From the NCBI GenBank assembly GCA_043777675.1, contig JAYWHR010000065.1:30188-94187 (forward strand): DNA of 64,000 bases. The letters are read 5' to 3'. The notes under the pieces were generated by a model. The model saw only the letters and a program-made list of their open reading frames with translations. It was not told the origin of the DNA and searched no databases. The number at the start of each line of letters is the position of its first letter. Position 1 is the stretch's first letter. The position numbers were made by a program, and so were the translations under genes. Of this stretch, positions 49,508 through 59,143 are shown in pieces. This DNA is from JANMDU01 sp043777675 (GTDB lineage Bacteria; Pseudomonadota; Gammaproteobacteria; Burkholderiales; Burkholderiaceae_C).

Positions 49508-51664
49508 CTAGCGAGCTGCTGCTCGGTCCGATATCATTCGCGGCGTGATAAAGACCAATAGCTCTTGCTTGTTAGCACTCTTTTGGCGCTGCTTGAATAG
49601 ATTACCAGCATAAGGAATGTCCGCTAAGAAAGGAATACGAGTCTCGCTCTCCGTTTCAATCAGTTCAAAGATACCACCTATCACAACAGTTCCACCGTTT
49701 TCGACCAGCACTTGCGTTTTGATATGTTTGGTATTGATTGCAAATCCAGCAGCGGTGGCTTGACCCACGCTGTCTTTATTCACGTCCACATCTAAAATAA
49801 TATTGCCTTCAGGCGTAATTTGTGGTGTCACTTCAAGTTTGAGGTTTGCCTTGCGAAAAGCAATCGAAGTTGCGCCGCTAGAAGTTGATACTTGGTACGG
49901 CAACTCTGTGCCTTGTTCAATTAATGCTCTGGTTTGATCAGCTGTGATCACCCGTGGACTTGAAACAATACGCCCTTTTCCGTCGCCCTCAAGCGCAGAA
50001 AGCTCTAAATTCAAAAATCGGTTCGCTGACGCATTAAAAATCGATAAAGCAACGGCTGCTGCTGAAAAACCGTTTTGCCCAACTGCTGGCATATTGAAAA
50101 ATGGTGCGGTGTCTAGTCTTGTAGCTGAAGTCTGCGCACCAGTCGTATCAATAACGTTGCCGTAGTTAGTACCCCAAGCTACACGATTTCCACCGCCAAT
50201 GCCGTAACCTGCGTCTCCACCACGAATACCACGCGCATCAGAGGCACCAAGCTTCACACCTAAGGACTTACCGAATTGATCGGATGCCTCAACGATACGA
50301 GCCTCAATCATGACTTGACGGATAGGTATGTCGAGTTTGGAGATCAAAGATTGAACTTCTTCGAGTTTGCTTGGCACATCAGTCACAAACAACTGATTCG
50401 TGCGAGGTTCGGCAATTACACTGCCACGCGGTGATAGCAGTCGCGTTGAATTCGTACCCGACCCTGTAGAAGAACCTAATTGCGCTGCGATTTCGGCAGC
50501 TTTGGTGTAGTTGAGCTGAAAGGCTTGCGAACGAACAGGCTCTAGAGTTTGCAGCGCTGCTTTCGCTTCGAGCTCTTGCTTTTCTTTTGCCGTAAGCTCA
50601 TCTTTTGGCGCGATCCACAACACGTTTCCATTCTTGCGCATGCCTAAACCCTTGGCTTGCAAAATGATATCGAGGGCTTGATCCCATGGCACATCCTTCA
50701 GTCTCAAGGTAACAGCGCCTGAAACAGTGTCTGAAGTCACCACGTTGAAGTTAGTAAAGTCTGCAATCACCTGTAGCAAAGAACGAACTTCGATGTTTTG
50801 GAAGTTAAGGGAAAGCTTTTCACCAGAATAACCTGGACCTTGGGTGAGCTTAGTAGGATCAATCTTCTGCTGGCGCACTTCTAATACAAATTGGTTATCA
50901 CTTTGATAAGCACTGTGCTCCCATGTACCTTTGGGCTCCACCACCATACGAACGCGGTCGCCTATCTGCGAGGTACTCACGATCTGAACCGGCGTGCCGA
51001 AATCTGCAACGTCAAGTCTGCGACGCAAGCCTTCAGGAAGATTCGTTTTTAAAAACTCGACAACTAAAGTTTGACCCTGCTGTTTAATGTCAACACCCAC
51101 CTGATTGCTCGGCAGATCAACGATGACTCGGCCGGTACCATCTTGACTGCGACGAAAATCAATATCTTTCAGCGCTTGAACATCACGCGCACGTACTTGT
51201 GCGAAGCTCGTGGTCTCGTTATTCTTCGCAAGCGGATTCGCAGCCACGGGGCCTGAAGTCGCCACCGAATCCAAAGTGATCAGCAAGCTCTTTCCTTGGA
51301 TTTCAGTTTTATAGCCAGCAGACTGCTTAAGATTCAATACCACACGTGTGCGTTCGCCAGCTTGCACGATGTTGGCAGACCGAAGATTACCTTGGTTGAT
51401 TTCAACCAAATTCTTACCCGAATTATTGTTAAAAGTAGGGAAGTCGAGGGCAATTCGAGCAGGAGTCTGTATTGAAAACCCCGCAGGCACTGCAGTTAAA
51501 GCTTGAGCGAAATCAATACGAATTACTTCCACGCCTCCTTGTAGAGACGCAGCAAGGTTATCAATCGAATTCTGCGCGAAGGCTAAGCCAGAACTTAGAA
51601 CAATGATTGCTCCAAGCGCGCATCTGCGTGATGCATTTCGCGCGGTTTGAATTAAAGATTTCAT
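49508..51664 (-). CDS. pilQ: Type IV pilus secretin PilQ
   Basis: Outer-membrane channel through which the type IV pilus passes. The 718-residue precursor has a signal peptide ending around SGLAFA. Two AMIN domains follow that may bind peptidoglycan (IDNLAASLQGGVEVIRIDFA; DIDFRRSQDGTGRVIVDLP). Next come an STN/N0 domain (SLNFQNIEVRSLLQVIADFT) and N1 (KLEEVQSLISKLDIPIRQVM). The secretin body has VEARIVEASDQ-like IEARIVEA, RIVSSPRVITAD and the C-terminal VVIGGIFELIETESETRIPF, LADIPYAGNLFKQR, LLVFITPRMI. Its ATG overlaps the pilP stop. Confidence 0.96.
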   Translation of the reverse strand: MKSLIQTARNASRRCALGAIIVLSSGLAFAQNSIDNLAASLQGGVEVIRIDFAQALTAVPAGFSIQTPARIALDFPTFNNNSGKNLVEINQGNLRSANIVQAGERTRVVLNLKQSAGYKTEIQGKSLLITLDSVATSGPVAANPLAKNNETTSFAQVRARDVQALKDIDFRRSQDGTGRVIVDLPSNQVGVDIKQQGQTLVVEFLKTNLPEGLRRRLDVADFGTPVQIVSTSQIGDRVRMVVEPKGTWEHSAYQSDNQFVLEVRQQKIDPTKLTQGPGYSGEKLSLNFQNIEVRSLLQVIADFTNFNVVTSDTVSGAVTLRLKDVPWDQALDIILQAKGLGMRKNGNVLWIAPKDELTAKEKQELEAKAALQTLEPVRSQAFQLNYTKAAEIAAQLGSSTGSGTNSTRLLSPRGSVIAEPRTNQLFVTDVPSKLEEVQSLISKLDIPIRQVMIEARIVEASDQFGKSLGVKLGASDARGIRGGDAGYGIGGGNRVAWGTNYGNVIDTTGAQTSATRLDTAPFFNMPAVGQNGFSAAAVALSIFNASANRFLNLELSALEGDGKGRIVSSPRVITADQTRALIEQGTELPYQVSTSSGATSIAFRKANLKLEVTPQITPEGNIILDVDVNKDSVGQATAAGFAINTKHIKTQVLVENGGTVVIGGIFELIETESETRIPFLADIPYAGNLFKQRQKSANKQELLVFITPRMISDRAAAR

Positions 51665-52215
51665 TTAGATCCCTCTTGTAGCTGCAAGTTTGCTTGGCGC
51701 TCAATCCATTCGCCAGCAGCATCCTGCACGATTTCACGCAATGTCAATTCTGTTTCAGAAAGTTTGATGACTTTCCCGTAATTTTGCCCCATGTACTCGC
51801 CAACACGCACTTTGTACAGCAACTTATCGACCTTCACCAATGCCACTGGTGAGCCTTTCGGAATCAATGATCCGACCATAGCGATCGCATCAAGCGGATA
51901 CCCTTCAAGGACTTCCTTGCGTCGACTCAACTCAGGGGCAACGAGGGCGGCATTTGCAGTAGCTTGGCTCGACTCTCGTTTGAGAGCTTGCGCTAATTTT
52001 TGGTTGCTGAATGGCTCAATCGTCACATCATTCTGATAGGGAGTAGGTACGAACTTTTTAGGCTCGGGCACCGGCTGCACACTAGGCTTGGTTGCGTTAC
52101 GTTGATCACGCATCCATTCTTTGATGTCCTGCTGATCGTCACCAAAGCATCCACTCAATCCCATCAATGAAATAAGCGCAACTGTGGTCAGTGACCATCT
52201 CACACATATTTTCAT
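51661..52215 (-). CDS. pilP: Type IV pilus lipoprotein PilP
   Basis: Inner-membrane lipoprotein of 184 residues linking the PilMNO platform to PilQ. The signal ends in lipobox MGLSGC, with Cys near 23. A Pro/Lys-rich stretch follows, then the PilP beta-barrel domain (ALVKVDKLLYKVRVGEYMGQ, NYGKVIKLSETELTLREIVQ, GEWIERQANLQL). It overlaps pilO before it and pilQ after it, so it is translated in a coupled series. Confidence 0.95.
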   Translation of the reverse strand: MKICVRWSLTTVALISLMGLSGCFGDDQQDIKEWMRDQRNATKPSVQPVPEPKKFVPTPYQNDVTIEPFSNQKLAQALKRESSQATANAALVAPELSRRKEVLEGYPLDAIAMVGSLIPKGSPVALVKVDKLLYKVRVGEYMGQNYGKVIKLSETELTLREIVQDAAGEWIERQANLQLQEGSK

Positions 52216-52889
52216 TTTTTCGCTCCAGGCGCGGGTTTTTTGGCGCTTTGTTGGGCTTTGACTTCTTCAGGATCTAGATACCTAAAAGTACGCGCAGTTG
52301 ACTCAAGCACCAGAGCCCCATCTTTAGCCGGTGTTATCGTTAGGTTATTTAGCGTAACAATTCGCGATAAATTAGCAACATCTGCAGCGAACGCACCAAT
52401 ATCGTGATATCGCCCCGTTATTTTGAGTGAGATCGGTAACTCGGCATAGTAGTCTTTCACAACGACAGCACCTGGCCGAAAAGATTCAAACTGCAAGCTG
52501 CGACCCAGGCCAGCCTGATTGATATCCGATAACAAAGCGTCAATCTCAGCTTTGCTTGGCAGCTGTTTTTCCAATTGCGTCACAAACTGCTGGACTTGCT
52601 CGCGTTGCTTTTTGAGCGTGTCTAGGTTGATAGCTTGAACGAGTTTCTTTTTGTAGTCGTCGCGAAGCGAAACCTCTTGGCCTTGGGATGCTTTGAGTTC
52701 ATCTGCAGAGTTTTGCAACCATGTAAACCACAATGCTGCAATGACGGCAATAGCCAAAAGCAAACACAAAGCGTAGCGTGGAAGCGCTGGCCAAGTAGAT
52801 GGATCGTTCGGATTGAGCCCTTTAAACTGCGATAAGAATCGCTCCTGAAGTGACGCAAAGTCAATATTAATTTTGTTTTCTTTAGCCAT
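52212..52889 (-). CDS. pilO: Type IV pilus inner-membrane platform protein PilO
   Basis: A bitopic protein (225 residues) that pairs with PilN in the alignment complex. It has a short cytoplasmic N terminus, a transmembrane helix near 43-62 (ALCLLLAIAVIAALWFTWL), a coiled coil and a ferredoxin-like fold (DYYAELPISLKITGRYHDIG, FAADVANLSRIVTLNNLTI). The frame begins with a GTG at 52901 overlapping pilN, but the ATG at 52889 has GAGGT 5 bases before it and is preferred. The alanine/lysine-rich tail is not conserved. Confidence 0.94.
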   Translation of the reverse strand: MAKENKINIDFASLQERFLSQFKGLNPNDPSTWPALPRYALCLLLAIAVIAALWFTWLQNSADELKASQGQEVSLRDDYKKKLVQAINLDTLKKQREQVQQFVTQLEKQLPSKAEIDALLSDINQAGLGRSLQFESFRPGAVVVKDYYAELPISLKITGRYHDIGAFAADVANLSRIVTLNNLTITPAKDGALVLESTARTFRYLDPEEVKAQQSAKKPAPGAKK

Positions 52890-52897
52890 GGAAAACC

Positions 52898-53515
52898 TCA
52901 CGCTTTATTCGGCGCTGATGCTGCGGAAGCGCCAGCAGCAGGTTTTTGAACATCTGCGGGTTTGCGCACTTGTACCCGAATCGAAAAATTCGAGACACGG
53001 CGTTGATCACGCGGCGACAAAGCCACCGATGCAGCCACAATCTCAATCAGCTCTGGTCGTGCAAACCATTGACTGTTGTTTGCGAGATTACGTAAAAACT
53101 CCGAGACCCTTTCTTGGGACTGCGCCGTGCCAAGCAAACTTAAGGTAACGTTGTCCTGCTTCATGGAGGTGACGTACACGCCATCCGGTAACTGCTTAAC
53201 CAGTTCCGTTAGCAAATACACAGGCATGTTGCGATCTGCTTGCAGCGACTCCACGGCCTCTTGCCTTGCGCGAAGTGATGCAATTTCTGCCTGCAGCGTT
53301 GAGACTTCCTTGATTTCATTTTCAAGTTTTTTAATTTCCGCTTGCAAGAATTTATTCTTCTCATTTTGCGTAGAAATTTGAGTCTGGTAGGCCACATAAA
53401 TCAGGCCGCAAATGACACCGCCAAGCAGGGCGGAAAGACCTAAAGTAGTGAAAAAAGCTTCCTTGCGGCGCTTACGTGCGGCTTCCCTATGGGGAAGTAA
53501 GTTGATCAATATCAC
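52898..53515 (-). CDS. pilN: Type IV pilus assembly protein PilN
   Basis: Bitopic inner-membrane partner of PilO (205 residues). It begins with the INLLPHREAARKRRKEAF motif, whose NLLP segment docks into PilM, followed by a transmembrane helix near 25-45, a coiled coil with many Glu/Lys, and the fold ending FSIRVQVRKPA. The start is a GTG at 53515 that overlaps the pilM stop as GTGA. Confidence 0.95.
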   Translation of the reverse strand: MILINLLPHREAARKRRKEAFFTTLGLSALLGGVICGLIYVAYQTQISTQNEKNKFLQAEIKKLENEIKEVSTLQAEIASLRARQEAVESLQADRNMPVYLLTELVKQLPDGVYVTSMKQDNVTLSLLGTAQSQERVSEFLRNLANNSQWFARPELIEIVAASVALSPRDQRRVSNFSIRVQVRKPADVQKPAAGASAASAPNKA

Positions 53516-54591
53516 TTCAAGAACCTCCGCATGGCTAATCCACAGGCGCTCAAATATGAGGGGGCTTCGCGTCGCATCTTATTTTCTTTGATGTTGCCCG
53601 ACAACTGCATGCCATCAAAAGGATTGAGGATCTGGCAGGCAAAAGAAGTTTGAGCCGTAATCGCATCTGTCAGGCCTGGTAACGACGATGAACCACCTGC
53701 CAACATCACGTAATCGACTCGGTTGTAGGGTGTACTGGTGAAGAAGAATTGCAAAGCACGTGCGATCTCTTGCGCTAAATTCTCTACAAAGGGACGCAAT
53801 ACAGACGATTCATAGTCTTCTGGAAGTTCACCATTGCGTTTTTTACTCTCAGCCTCTTCGGGTGAAAAACCATACTGACGCACGATAAGCTGCGTGAGTT
53901 GCGCGCCCCCAAAAGCTTGATCGCGGTCGTACACGACTTCTTCGTTCTTCATCACCTGCATACTGGTCGTCATCGCACCGACTTCGAACAACGCAACGAG
54001 AGCATCTTTGCCCTCATCGGGTAACAGCTCCACCAAACGGCGCGTTGCCAATCGAGATGCATACGACTCAACATCCAGCACAACCGGCTTCAAACCAGCT
54101 GCCTCGGCAAGACCCTGGCGATCTTGCACCTTTTCCTTACGAGATGCGGCGATCAAAACATCCACATCACCCACGGAATTGGAACTCGGCCCCACTACAC
54201 AGAAATCAAGACTGACCTCGTCTAATGAAAACGGAATGTATTGATTGGCTTCTGATTCAACCTGAATTTCCAACTCGGCATCACTCAAACCGCCTTGAAG
54301 GACGATTTTCTTGGTGATGACGGCAGACGCAGGTAAGGCCATCGCCACGTTTTTCGTGCGGGTCCCGCTTTTTTTCACGACTTTGCGGATCGCTTCGGCC
54401 ACTTCGTCGAATTTCTCGACGTTGCCATCCGTGATCCACCCGCGTTCGAGCTGTTCAGTGGCGCAGCGCTCAAGCACCCACTCACCGGTCTTGTTGCGCC
54501 CCAGCTCTACAAGCTTGACGCTGGACGAGCTAATATCTAAGCCAACAAGGGCGGCGGGCTGTCGGCTGAAAAGATTGGCTAGCGAAACCAA
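53512..54591 (-). CDS. pilM: Type IV pilus actin-like ATPase PilM
   Basis: Cytoplasmic actin-fold protein (359 residues) that binds PilN and links the pilus platform to motor ATPases. Motifs: VGLDISSSSVKLVELGR near 17-33, VALFEVGAMTTSMQV near 195, and the late LAGGSSSLPGLTDAI near 297. The start is a TTG at 54591, with AGGAG placed 6 bases upstream, so it is well supported although rare. It heads the pilMNOPQ operon, every junction of which overlaps or nearly overlaps. Confidence 0.95.
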   Translation of the reverse strand: MVSLANLFSRQPAALVGLDISSSSVKLVELGRNKTGEWVLERCATEQLERGWITDGNVEKFDEVAEAIRKVVKKSGTRTKNVAMALPASAVITKKIVLQGGLSDAELEIQVESEANQYIPFSLDEVSLDFCVVGPSSNSVGDVDVLIAASRKEKVQDRQGLAEAAGLKPVVLDVESYASRLATRRLVELLPDEGKDALVALFEVGAMTTSMQVMKNEEVVYDRDQAFGGAQLTQLIVRQYGFSPEEAESKKRNGELPEDYESSVLRPFVENLAQEIARALQFFFTSTPYNRVDYVMLAGGSSSLPGLTDAITAQTSFACQILNPFDGMQLSGNIKENKMRREAPSYLSACGLAMRRFLK

Positions 54592-54845
54592 GCGAAACTC
54601 CTATTTAAAAATGTTTTAACCTTGCGGTTGCGAGAATCGAATGATAGGCTCATTTGGTGCATGAAACTTAATAAATTATTTCAATGCTAGCAGTAAGTTC
54701 CTTGTTACACAAGGATTTTTTCTTTTTCAAACGTTTCCGAGCGTTGTCAAAATCCCACGCTTTCAGTTTCAAGAATACTACTTAAAGATACAGTATTAAA
54801 GATTTATGCCGTTATTTCCCTCCACTTCGGCGTCACCCCGCTTCA

Positions 54846-54851
54846 TATAAT
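54846..54851 (+). promoter_or_regulatory. Possible -10 box for mrcA
   Basis: A perfect TATAAT 25 bases before the mrcA ATG, in the 284-base AT-rich gap (54592-54875) between divergent pilM and mrcA. No clear -35 is seen. The rest of the gap shows no gene or repeat; it must also carry the pilM promoter. Confidence 0.4.
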
Positions 54852-54875
54852 CCGGTCTAATGGTTTAGCCACTCT

Positions 54876-57290
54876 ATGCAAGATAACTCCACACAAAGCA
54901 CCCCGGCCTCAGGCGCCACTTCTCGCTTCTCGAGCTTACCGACTTGGCAAAGAACCACGCTTCGTCTCTTAGCTTGGGCCGGAGGATTGCTTGTTGCAGG
55001 TATGTTGTGCATCGCATTTGTGCTCGGCCTTGCACTGGCAACCGCTTATCCTAATCTGCCTGATGTCAGCGAATTGACGGACTACCGCCCAAAGCTCCCG
55101 CTCAGAGTCTTTTCATCTGAAGGCGCCTTACTCGGCGAATTCGGTGAAGAGCACCGCAACTTAACGCGTCTCACAGACATTCCCAAGCATATGCAAGATG
55201 CCGTGTTGGCTATTGAAGATGCTCGTTTCTTCTCGCACGGCGGCGTGGATTATTTGGGCGTGATCAGGGCTGGCTTAGCTAACTTGGGGCGGTCGCGCAG
55301 CCAAGGCGCCTCAACCATCACGATGCAGGTAGCTCGCAATGTCTACCTCTCAAACGAAAAAACCTACACGCGAAAAATTTATGAGCTCCTCTTGACTTTC
55401 AAGCTTGAGAGCTCGCTGACCAAAGAGCAGATTCTTGAAATTTACATGAATCAAATTTTTCTTGGCAACCGTGCATACGGTTTTTCCGCTGCCTCCGAAA
55501 CGTATTTCGGCAAGCCACTGAAAACCATTTCCATCGCCGAGGCTGCCATGCTAGCTGGTGTACCAAAATTCCCATCTTCTGCCAACCCGATCGCCAATTA
55601 CGCCCGGGCCAAGCGCCGCCAGTTGTACATTATTGAACGCATGCAGGAAAACGGTTTCATCACGGAGGCTCAAGCCATCGTCGCCAAAGCTGAAGATGTG
55701 AAAATCCGCAATGGTCCAGATGCCTCGCGCGTTCATGCCGAATTTGTAGCCGAGACGGTGCGCCAATTAATCTTTGCGCAATATGGCGAAGAAACCTACA
55801 CGCGTGGCCTCGATGTTCACACCACCATCAAGTCTTCAGAGCAGCAGGCCGCGTATCGCGCCCTGCGCAAAGGTATCATGGATTTCGAGCGACGCCAAGC
55901 GTATCGCGGGCCTGAGAAATTCATTGAGCTACCGCAGGCCAAGGATGAAATGGAAGAAGCTGTGGACGATGAGCTTGCTGAGCGCCCCGATAACGACGAG
56001 GTTTTGGCTGCTGTGGTGCTGGATGCCACGGCCAAGAAGATCGTGGCCATGCGCCGTAATGCCGAACAGATTGAAATTACCGGTGATGGTTTAAAGCCAG
56101 CGCAATCGGGCTTATCCTCCAATGCAGCGCCAAACATCAAGATTCGCCGCGGCGCCGTGATTCGTGTGGTGAAAACACTCAAGGGCAACTGGGAAATCAC
56201 CCAATTGCCTGAGGTCGAAGGCGCGTTTGTCGCGCTTGATCCTCGTACAGGGGCATTACGTGCGCTGGTAGGCGGCTTTGATTACGATAAGAATAAATTC
56301 AACCACGTCACACAAGCTTGGCGCCAACCCGGATCGAGTTTCAAGCCCTTTATCTATTCCGCAGCACTTGAAAAAGGCTTCAGCGGCGCGACGGTGATCA
56401 ACGATGCGCGCTTGTTTTTTGATGCGGGCGTTACAGGCAGCCAAGCGTGGGAGCCAAAGAATTACGACGGCACGTTTGAAGGCCCTATGTCAATGAGACG
56501 TGGCTTAGCCAAATCGAAAAACATGATCTCAATACGCGTGTTGCAGTCCGTCGGTGCGAAGACAGCGCAAGACTGGATCACACGTTTTGGTTTCGATCCA
56601 GAAAAGCATCCGCCTTTCCTGACTATGGCGCTCGGCGCAGGCTCAGTCACCCCCATGCAGATGGCAACTGGTTACGCCGTTTTTGCCAACGGCGGCTATC
56701 GTGTCAATCCCTATGTGATCAGTCGCATCACAGATCAAAAAGGTCGTGTGTTGCTTGATTTCAAGCCGCCCATGTTGGATGAAAGCATGAGAGGCATTGA
56801 TGCACGCAATGCTTTCATCATGACCAGCTTAATGCAAGAAATCACCCGTTCGGGCACTGCAGCAAGAGCGCAAGCCGTACTGAAACGCCCAGATATTTAC
56901 GGGAAAACAGGCACCACTAACGATGCGATTGACACTTGGTTCGCTGGATATCATCCAACAGTTGCTGCTGTAGTGTGGATGGGTTATGACAATCCGCGAT
57001 CATTGGGCAGCACTGCTACCGGTGGCCAACTGAGTTTGCCTACTTGGATTACCTTCATGGAAACCGCGCTCAAAGGCGTGTCTGTGATGGAGCCTTCTGC
57101 GCCAGAGGGCGTGCTTAATATTGGTGGCGAGTGGTTCTACGATGAGTTTGCTCGGGGCGCAGGTGTCAACAGCTTGGGCCTGTCCGACCCTATTCTCGAC
57201 CCCAGCATCCCTCTTCCCCAGCAAACGCCTAGTCAGGTACCTGCACCCGTAGAAGACAAAAAATCAATTCTCGACTTGTTCAGGAATTGA
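54876..57290 (+). CDS. mrcA: Penicillin-binding protein 1A
   Basis: Bifunctional peptidoglycan synthase (804 residues) anchored in the inner membrane. It has one transmembrane helix near 35-57. The glycosyltransferase domain follows, with EDARFFSHGGVDYLGVIRA near 108 and QGASTITMQVARNVYLS near 143. The transpeptidase domain has the nucleophile motif PGSSFKPFIYS near 485, the SKN motif in GLAKSKNMIS near 546, and KTGTTNDAIDTWFAGY near 676. It diverges from pilM, a classic proteobacterial neighbour pair. Confidence 0.96.
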   Translation: MQDNSTQSTPASGATSRFSSLPTWQRTTLRLLAWAGGLLVAGMLCIAFVLGLALATAYPNLPDVSELTDYRPKLPLRVFSSEGALLGEFGEEHRNLTRLTDIPKHMQDAVLAIEDARFFSHGGVDYLGVIRAGLANLGRSRSQGASTITMQVARNVYLSNEKTYTRKIYELLLTFKLESSLTKEQILEIYMNQIFLGNRAYGFSAASETYFGKPLKTISIAEAAMLAGVPKFPSSANPIANYARAKRRQLYIIERMQENGFITEAQAIVAKAEDVKIRNGPDASRVHAEFVAETVRQLIFAQYGEETYTRGLDVHTTIKSSEQQAAYRALRKGIMDFERRQAYRGPEKFIELPQAKDEMEEAVDDELAERPDNDEVLAAVVLDATAKKIVAMRRNAEQIEITGDGLKPAQSGLSSNAAPNIKIRRGAVIRVVKTLKGNWEITQLPEVEGAFVALDPRTGALRALVGGFDYDKNKFNHVTQAWRQPGSSFKPFIYSAALEKGFSGATVINDARLFFDAGVTGSQAWEPKNYDGTFEGPMSMRRGLAKSKNMISIRVLQSVGAKTAQDWITRFGFDPEKHPPFLTMALGAGSVTPMQMATGYAVFANGGYRVNPYVISRITDQKGRVLLDFKPPMLDESMRGIDARNAFIMTSLMQEITRSGTAARAQAVLKRPDIYGKTGTTNDAIDTWFAGYHPTVAAVVWMGYDNPRSLGSTATGGQLSLPTWITFMETALKGVSVMEPSAPEGVLNIGGEWFYDEFARGAGVNSLGLSDPILDPSIPLPQQTPSQVPAPVEDKKSILDLFRN

Positions 57291-57292
57291 TT

Positions 57293-57631
57293 TCAACTCT
57301 TGAAGACAAGCGCCATGCCAGACTGAGCACTCGCATGCTCACTTAGATCCGAAAAGAACTCTGAGCCGGCACGCGTGCTGCGCCAATCGCTATTAAATTT
57401 ATAGTGAAAGCCACCTGCTTTGGTAGCCATCCATACCTCTTGCAGCGGCTTTTGCAGATTGATGATGATCTGGCTGCGGTTGGCAAAGGTGATGGTAATC
57501 ATGCCGCCGACCCGCTGGTTATCCACGTCAGCGTCTGCTGTGTCATTGATACGGTCGCAATTTCCCTCGACCGCACTGAGCAAAGCTTCGGCGTGCATCA
57601 GGTATTCACTGTTCGTCAGAGGGATGGTCAT
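57293..57631 (-). CDS. cyaY: Frataxin-like iron-binding protein CyaY
   Basis: Small acidic protein (112 residues) that modulates Fe-S cluster assembly and binds iron through a carboxylate-rich ridge. It has the frataxin pattern: an acidic first helix (SEYLMHAEALLSAVEGNCDR), then GGMITITFANRSQIIINLQK, PLQEVWMATKAGGFHYKF and WRSTRAGSEFFSDLSE. It converges on mrcA with 2 bases between the stops and diverges from lptM. Confidence 0.95.
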   Translation of the reverse strand: MTIPLTNSEYLMHAEALLSAVEGNCDRINDTADADVDNQRVGGMITITFANRSQIIINLQKPLQEVWMATKAGGFHYKFNSDWRSTRAGSEFFSDLSEHASAQSGMALVFKS

Positions 57632-57649
57632 GGCAAGTAAAATCTAATC

Positions 57650-57838
57650 ATGTTGAACATTAAATGGATTGTAGGGCTAGCGTGCACGCTACTTGTTATC
57701 GCTTGTGGGCAAAAGGGCAATCTCGCTCTGCCTAAAGAGCCCGCTGCACAAGGCCGCGCCACGCTTGCTCAAGTGCTCAATCCCGCATTGTCTGCATCTT
57801 CACCTGCTTCTTCTCCAGCTTCAGCGCCTAATCGCTAA
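57650..57838 (+). CDS. lptM: LPS translocon maturation chaperone LptM (LppL/YifL)
   Basis: A 62-residue lipoprotein: hydrophobic signal (WIVGLACTLLVIAC), lipidated Cys near 19, then CGQKGNLALPKE, the hallmark GQKGxLxLP motif. The tail is Ser/Ala/Pro-rich. In E. coli LptM assists LptD disulfide maturation. It lies 14 bases upstream of lysA, a conserved cyaY-lptM-lysA arrangement. Confidence 0.92.
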   Translation: MLNIKWIVGLACTLLVIACGQKGNLALPKEPAAQGRATLAQVLNPALSASSPASSPASAPNR

Positions 57839-57852
57839 ATTCTTTGCTGTTT

Positions 57853-59127
57853 ATGTATACTTCCGCCCTGCCCGGCCACCCCTTCGTAGCTTATCAAGAT
57901 GGTCAACTCTGCGTTGAAAGCGTGCGCGCTGCTGATGTCGCACGCGAACACGGCACGCCTTTGTTTATGTATTCCAAAGCCTCCATGCTGGCTGCCCTAT
58001 CTGCTTACCAAAAAGGCTTCGCTGGCCGCAAGGCGCAGATTTGCTACGCTATGAAGGCTAACTCTTCCCTATCAATTTTGCAGCTGTTCGCACAAGCAGG
58101 CTGTGGATTCGACATCGTATCTAGCGGTGAACTGGAGCGCGTGCTTGCAGCGGGTGGCGCGCCCAGCAAAATTATCTTCTCTGGCGTGGGGAAAACTCGC
58201 GCCGAGATGCACCGGGCACTCAATGTGGGCATACAGTGCTTCAATGTGGAAAGCGAAGAAGAGCTGGATGTGCTCTCCGAAGTCGCGACCAGCATGGGAA
58301 AAATAGCGCCCGTGAGCATTCGCGTCAATCCCAACGTAGATCCCAAAACGCATCCCTACATCTCCACCGGCCTCAAAGGCAATAAATTTGGCATTTCGCA
58401 TGAACGCACCGTCCAGGTTTATCAGCATGCCGCATCGCTCAAGGGCTTGAAAATCGTCGGTATAGATTGCCACATCGGCTCACAAATCACCACTATTGCG
58501 CCGTATCTTGATGCCATGGATCGCATCTTGGATTTAGTCACTGCGATTGAAGCTGCAGGCATACCGATCAAGCACATTGATTTTGGCGGCGGTTTAGGAA
58601 TTAACTACGAAGGCACGCAGCCCCCTTCTGCAGATGACTTGTGGCAACAGCTTCTCGCAAAATTAGATGCGCGCGGCTTCGGCCAGCGCCATCTCATGAT
58701 CGAGCCTGGCCGCTCGCTTGTTGGCAATGCGGGTATCTGCATCACAGAAGTGTTGTACCTCAAACCGAGTGAGCAAAAGAACTTCTGTATCGTCGATGCA
58801 GCGATGAACGATCTTCCTCGCCCAGCCATGTATCAAGCCTTCCACGGCATCGTGCCCGTGCAACCCCGCGCAGGAACCGCCTTAATCTACGAAGTCGTCG
58901 GCCCCGTTTGCGAAAGCGGCGATTGGCTCGGCCACGACCGAGACTTAAACGTCAAAAGCGGCGATTTACTGGCCGTATTGTCAGCCGGCGCGTACTGTAT
59001 GAGCATGTCTAGCAACTACAACACACGCGGCCGCCCGGCAGAGATCATGGTCGATGGATCACAAGCCCACTTGATTCGGGAGCGAGAAACGGCTGGCGAT
59101 CAAATGGTGAAAGAAATACTGATCTAA
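57853..59127 (+). CDS. lysA: Diaminopimelate decarboxylase
   Basis: PLP enzyme converting meso-diaminopimelate to lysine. The 424-residue protein has the PLP lysine in ICYAMKANSSLSIL near 60, GCGFDIVSSGELERVL, HIGSQITTI near 212, FGGGLGINYEG near 246, EPGRSLVGNAG and the C-terminal GAYCMSMSSNYN. The frame opens at a TTG at 57844; the ATG at 57853 is chosen. About 16 bases after its stop the decayed groEL fragment begins, running in the opposite direction. Confidence 0.95.
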   Translation: MYTSALPGHPFVAYQDGQLCVESVRAADVAREHGTPLFMYSKASMLAALSAYQKGFAGRKAQICYAMKANSSLSILQLFAQAGCGFDIVSSGELERVLAAGGAPSKIIFSGVGKTRAEMHRALNVGIQCFNVESEEELDVLSEVATSMGKIAPVSIRVNPNVDPKTHPYISTGLKGNKFGISHERTVQVYQHAASLKGLKIVGIDCHIGSQITTIAPYLDAMDRILDLVTAIEAAGIPIKHIDFGGGLGINYEGTQPPSADDLWQQLLAKLDARGFGQRHLMIEPGRSLVGNAGICITEVLYLKPSEQKNFCIVDAAMNDLPRPAMYQAFHGIVPVQPRAGTALIYEVVGPVCESGDWLGHDRDLNVKSGDLLAVLSAGAYCMSMSSNYNTRGRPAEIMVDGSQAHLIRERETAGDQMVKEILI

Positions 59128-59143
59128 ACAGACAGGCATCAAG

